Shown piece after piece: positions 14,876-17,739 of a stretch of DNA of 17,739 nucleotides. Each line of letters begins with the position of its first letter. The stretch's first letter is position 1. Made by a program: the position numbers and the translations under genes. The notes under the pieces were generated by a model. The model worked only from the letters and a program-made list of their open reading frames with translations. It ran no database searches and was not told where the DNA came from. Source of the stretch: Candidatus Accumulibacter sp. UBA704 (GTDB taxonomy: Bacteria; Pseudomonadota; Gammaproteobacteria; Burkholderiales; Rhodocyclaceae); assembly GCA_002304785.1 (NCBI GenBank), contig DBMG01000009.1, forward strand, positions 49,580-67,318, read 5' to 3'.

Positions 14876-16282
14876 CTAGTTCGTCATTGGCAGCGTCAGT
14901 TTGACACGTAGTCCGCCCAATCCCGAATCATCGAACTCGAGCCTGCCGCCATAGAGACGCATCACGTCATTGACGATCGCCAGGCCGAGACCGGAACCTG
15001 GGGTCATCTCATCAGCCCGCTCGCCGCGATTAAGGACGCGCTGGCGCTCTGCTTCGGCAATGCCGCATCCGTCATCATCGACAATGATCGTGAGACTCTG
15101 CTCTTCCACTGCAACTGAAATCTCGATGCGTCTGGCGGCCCATTTGCAGGCATTGTCGAGCAGATTGCCGAGCATTTCCTGCAAATCCTGCTCTTCGCCA
15201 CGAAACATCACTTGCTCGTTGGTAGCGTGCATAACCAATTCGATATTCCGATCAGCGTGAATCCGCTTCATCACCCGTACCAGCCCTTCAAGCACCGGAA
15301 AGACCGGCGTCCGCACCCCGGGGATACGCACTGATGCGGCCGCTCGCGAACGGCTCAGGTGATAGTCGATCTGCCTCCTTGCCACTTCGACCTGGGAGGA
15401 AACCAGATGAGCCAATTCGCTGTCCTTTCCGTTCACAGCGTTGGCAATGACGCTCAGTGGCGTTTTCAGCGCATGCGCCAGATTTCCTGCCTGCGTTCTC
15501 GCCCGTTCGACCACTTCAGCGTTCTGCGCCAGGACAGTGTTGAATTCCTCGACGAGAGGCTGGACCTCGCCAGGGAAACGTCCTTCAAGATCGAGCGTCG
15601 TGCCGCCGCGCACCGCCGCCAGCGCACGGTGCAAACGGCGCAGCGGCACCAGCGCAATCAGCACCTGAATGACCGCGACAAGCGCCAGCCCGCCGCCCAG
15701 CAGCCCCAACGTCAGCCAGAGCATGCCATTGAAGCGTTCAACCGGCTCGAGCATTTGCCGTTCATCTGCAGCAACGATCAGGCGGAATCTCCTTTCCGCC
15801 CGGGCTGGAGTTCCGTCTTCAAGAATGACCACTCGCTCGACCATTCCCAGCGTGGTATCGCCGGGCCCGGATACTCGATGCTGATGAATTTCCCCGTTCA
15901 TGGGCGTATCGGACGGCACCTCGAGCACGTCGTCCCAGAGCGAGCGTGACCGCAACAGTCCGGACACGTTCTTCCCGGCGTGTCCAACCTGATCAATCTG
16001 CCAATAAACACCTGAATAGGGCTTGCTGAATCGCGGATCGCTCTGGGCAGCCGAGAGCGAAACACTCCCGTCCTGCTCAAAAGCTAGGTGGGCGGCAAGC
16101 TGATCGAGATGAGTTCTGAGCTCGGCATGAAACTGTGCGGCGACGTGTTGCCGGAACAGGCCGCCGAGAGCCCAGCCGGCAACCATGATCGAGACGGCGA
16201 TCCACACGAGCGTCCCGAGCAGCAGGCGCAGGCGCAGCGAGCTACGCAGGGTGATCGACAGGGAGGGCACCCGAAAGCTCAT
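14876..16282 (-). CDS. PhoQ-like sensor histidine kinase
   Basis: This 468-residue inner-membrane kinase has TM1 at about 20-42, a periplasmic sensor domain at 43-186 (with DPRFSKPYSGVYWQI), TM2 at 187-212, and a HAMP-like linker. The phospho-acceptor is His270 in NLAHALKTPLSVIAN. It also has N-box LLDNACKW (374-381), G1 DDDGCG (402-407) and G2 GSGLGL (429-434). The HALKTPL box and the ending RLEFDDSGLGG resemble PhoQ. It would phosphorylate the regulator encoded just upstream. The start at 16282 overlaps the regulator stop by one base (TGATG), so the two are translationally coupled. Upstream in-frame codons to 16567 lie inside the regulator gene and are rejected. The signal is unknown; cations or antimicrobial peptides are possible by family analogy. 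Confidence 0.92.
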   Translation of the reverse strand: MSFRVPSLSITLRSSLRLRLLLGTLVWIAVSIMVAGWALGGLFRQHVAAQFHAELRTHLDQLAAHLAFEQDGSVSLSAAQSDPRFSKPYSGVYWQIDQVGHAGKNVSGLLRSRSLWDDVLEVPSDTPMNGEIHQHRVSGPGDTTLGMVERVVILEDGTPARAERRFRLIVAADERQMLEPVERFNGMLWLTLGLLGGGLALVAVIQVLIALVPLRRLHRALAAVRGGTTLDLEGRFPGEVQPLVEEFNTVLAQNAEVVERARTQAGNLAHALKTPLSVIANAVNGKDSELAHLVSSQVEVARRQIDYHLSRSRAAASVRIPGVRTPVFPVLEGLVRVMKRIHADRNIELVMHATNEQVMFRGEEQDLQEMLGNLLDNACKWAARRIEISVAVEEQSLTIIVDDDGCGIAEAERQRVLNRGERADEMTPGSGLGLAIVNDVMRLYGGRLEFDDSGLGGLRVKLTLPMTN

Positions 16283-16956
16283 CAGGAGGAAGTCGGGGAA
16301 ACGAGGCGATAGCCGAGCCCGCGCTCGGTTTCGATGACGCCCTCGGGCAACTTCTTGCGCAAGCGGGCGATGAACACTTCCACCGTGTTTGAGTCGCGAT
16401 CGAAATCCTGTGCGTAGATATGCTCGATCAGATCGTTGCGTGATACCACCTGATCGGGATGGTGCATCAGGTAGTTGAGCACGCGGTATTCGTGGCTGGT
16501 CAGCGTCAGGGCCAGTCCACCGACGGTGACGCGACTGTGCAGTGTATCGAGAACGATGTCGCCACACACCAGCTCCGCACTGGCGTGACCGCCCGCCCGC
16601 CGAATCAGCGCACGCAGACGCGCCAGCAATTCCTCCATGTAAAAAGGCTTGGTCAGATAATCATCCGCGCCGGCGTCGATACCGGCCACCTTCTCGTGCC
16701 AGTTGTCACGCGCTGTCAGAATCAGCACCGGCATGACTCGGCCGGCAGCTCGCCATTTCTTGAGGACGGTAAGCCCATCCATCTGCGGCAAACCCAGATC
16801 GAGCACAACGGCGTCAAAGGGCTGGTTCTCGTCGCCCCCATGAAAATGGGCATCCGCCCCATTGCCGACCACATCGACCGCATATCCGGCGGCACAGAGC
16901 GCTTCGCTCAACTGTGACGCGATCGTCGGTTCATCCTCAACGACCAAAACTCGCAT
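16282..16956 (-). CDS. PhoP-like OmpR-family response regulator
   Basis: This 224-residue regulator has a receiver domain with acidic Glu7-Asp8, phospho-acceptor Asp53 (VLDLGLP), Thr81 and Lys103 (LTKPF), then an OmpR-type winged helix (about 125-220, with LTSHEYRVLNYLM and SNTVEVFIARLRKKL). LTARDNWHEKV and the RALIRRAGGHAS linker resemble PhoP. A short His/Asp/Glu-rich loop (HFHGGDENQ, 37-45) lies before the phospho-site and is longer than in PhoP. AGGAG lies 10 bases before the ATG. It sits 17 bp after the PepSY gene and is coupled to the kinase. It probably binds the 11-bp-periodic sites upstream of the operon. Confidence 0.92.
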   Translation of the reverse strand: MRVLVVEDEPTIASQLSEALCAAGYAVDVVGNGADAHFHGGDENQPFDAVVLDLGLPQMDGLTVLKKWRAAGRVMPVLILTARDNWHEKVAGIDAGADDYLTKPFYMEELLARLRALIRRAGGHASAELVCGDIVLDTLHSRVTVGGLALTLTSHEYRVLNYLMHHPDQVVSRNDLIEHIYAQDFDRDSNTVEVFIARLRKKLPEGVIETERGLGYRLVSPTSS

Positions 16957-16973
16957 GCGCTGATTTCTCCTTC

Positions 16974-17312
16974 TCAGTGACCCGGCTTGGCGTCCCGCTC
17001 CCGGCTGCCAATGATCGCCCCATTGCCGGCATCCACCAAGAGTTTCACGAGCGCCCCGCCCGGTCGCAACAGTTTGATTTCGTAGATCCAGCGGCCATTC
17101 TTGCGCTCCAGCTCGACTTCCAGAACCTGCCCCGGCGTGTCGCGATCGACTTTCTCCAGCACTGCTCTCAAGGGCAGGATCTCGCCAGCCTCAAGCGCCT
17201 TGCGCGCGCGGTCATGGTCGCTTGGATCGACCGCCTGGGCCGGCAGCGCCAAGGCCGCAAAAAACACAACACCAGCCGCCAGCATGCCAATGGCTGCCCT
17301 GCCTGATTTCAT
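16974..17312 (-). CDS. Secreted PepSY domain protein
   Basis: This 112-residue periplasmic protein has a signal peptide (cleavage near PAQA-VD, residue 27) and one PepSY domain (about 60-108, GQVLEVELERKNGRWIYEIKLL and LLVDAGNGAIIG-like strands). PepSY proteins often lie beside OmpR/histidine-kinase pairs and are thought to act as periplasmic modulators or ligand binders. GAGGAG lies 5 bases before the ATG at 17312; an ATG 5 codons upstream would hide that site. It is the first gene of the PepSY-regulator-kinase operon. A role in signal input to the kinase is inference. Confidence 0.88.
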   Translation of the reverse strand: MKSGRAAIGMLAAGVVFFAALALPAQAVDPSDHDRARKALEAGEILPLRAVLEKVDRDTPGQVLEVELERKNGRWIYEIKLLRPGGALVKLLVDAGNGAIIGSRERDAKPGH

Positions 17313-17344
17313 TGCAACTCCTCGCAAACCGCCATCCAGCCCCC

Positions 17345-17379
17345 TTTATAGCCTCCCGAGCGTGAACACGAGATTAACA
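17345..17379 (-). promoter_or_regulatory. PhoP-box-like promoter of the PepSY/regulator/kinase operon
   Basis: On the minus strand TGTTAA-TCTCG-TGTTCA (17379-17363) is followed after exactly 12 bp by TATAAA (17350-17345). PhoP class II promoters have (T)GTTTA-N5-(T)GTTTA placed 12 bp before the -10 and lack a good -35, which is what is seen. The leader would be about 25 nt. Confidence 0.6.
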
Positions 17380-17407
17380 GCAGGTTCAGCGTGCATTCAT
17401 GTATGGG
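17374..17407 (+). promoter_or_regulatory. Overlapping plus-strand operator and -10 for the ferric-reductase-like gene
   Basis: TTAA-N7-TTCA (17374-17388) repeats on the plus strand the spacing of the minus-strand site and shares its palindromic TTAA. TATGGG (17402-17407) follows after 13 bp as a possible -10. Confidence 0.35.
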
Positions 17408-17450
17408 ATGGCAAAGTGCAACAAGAAACAGATCTCCACGCGAGTACCTC

Positions 17451-17739
17451 ATGAAAACCATCCTTGCCGGCCTTCTGGCCATCGTCTCTTCAGCGTGGTG
17501 CCTGGATATTGTCTCGAAGACATTTCCTGCCACCAGCGCAACCCTATGGATTATCCGGCAGGAAGGCCTGTATCTGACCGGACTGCTGTCGATCGCCCTG
17601 ATGTCGCTGTCCATGCTGCTGTCCATACGCCCGGTGTGGCTGGAAACTCCCCTGGGAGGAATGGATCGGGTTTATCGCCTGCACAAGTGGTCCGGCATCC
17701 TGGCGATCGGTTTTGGCGCGGCGCACTGGTTGATCAAGC
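17451..17739 (+). CDS. Ferric reductase-like transmembrane protein (partial, 5' end)
   Basis: 96 codons are visible before the window ends. They contain a signal-like first helix (LAGLLAIVSSAWCLDIV), a second hydrophobic stretch (GLYLTGLLSIALMSLSMLLSI), then MDRVYRLHKWSGILAIGFGAAHWLIK-type sequence whose two histidines match haem-ligand positions of the ferric reductase/NADPH-oxidase membrane domain. Full-length members usually continue with an FAD/NAD ferredoxin-reductase part. Expected role: electron transfer across the inner membrane to ferric iron or another acceptor. The start at 17451 has a weak ribosome site. It is divergent from the PepSY-led two-component operon. Confidence 0.8.
   Translation, partial: MKTILAGLLAIVSSAWCLDIVSKTFPATSATLWIIRQEGLYLTGLLSIALMSLSMLLSIRPVWLETPLGGMDRVYRLHKWSGILAIGFGAAHWLIK

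Noticed and set aside
16283..16567. N-terminal extension of the kinase
   Set aside because: Lies wholly within the response-regulator gene; the overlapping TGATG gives the normal start.

Overview
The window looks like chromosomal DNA of a betaproteobacterium, perhaps of the Rhodocyclales group. This is inferred from mostly high G+C coding sequence, an exosortase-type PEP-CTERM protein, a YqhC-type AraC regulator beside aldehyde-reducing enzymes, and a PhoP/PhoQ-like two-component pair. No rRNA, complete tRNA, CRISPR array, transposase or integrase is visible.

Layout. (1) 32-700: secreted PEP-CTERM protein closed by a terminator. (2) 853-2899 (+): GhrA-like 2-hydroxyacid dehydrogenase and a mandelate-racemase-family enzyme, meeting head-on a shikimate-dehydrogenase-like (HI0607/SdhL type) gene at 2896-3720 (-). 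(3) 3744-7590: an accessory patch with visibly lower G+C in places. It holds a CARB/PSE-like class A beta-lactamase, an orphan lipoprotein, a SAM methyltransferase and a second orphan lipoprotein. Two pairs of direct repeats are nested in it. A 143-bp relic at 5414-5556 joins the 3' end of an araC-like gene to the 5' end of an sdhL-like gene, sharing a GCG at the join. It reads like the junction of a tandem duplication, or the scar of a deleted paralogous araC-sdhL pair. (4) 7591-12190: an AraC regulator divergent from an iron-dependent alcohol dehydrogenase and two aldo/keto reductases, an architecture like E. coli yqhC-yqhD-dkgA for reactive aldehydes. The shared intergenic region holds an 11-bp direct repeat 52 bp apart, a good sigma70-type promoter, and a 138-bp inverted-repeat element lying in the dehydrogenase leader. 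(5) 12191-14749: a long leader carrying a PmrA-type box, then a membrane-anchored sulfatase-fold (LTA synthase family) transferase. (6) 14876-17739: a PepSY protein, response regulator and histidine kinase operon on the minus strand, divergent from a ferric-reductase-like membrane gene cut off by the window end. The 138-bp gap between these two contains overlapping 11-bp-periodic operator candidates, one per direction, each followed by a -10-like element.

How the parts may work together (inference). The PepSY/regulator/kinase unit probably senses an envelope signal such as cations, controls itself and the ferric-reductase-like gene, and may control the envelope transferase. The AraC block probably deals with aldehydes. 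I see no wholly new multi-gene defence or metabolic system. The most unusual items are the repeat-bracketed beta-lactamase patch with its chimeric relic, and the linked PhoP/PmrA-like operator sites.
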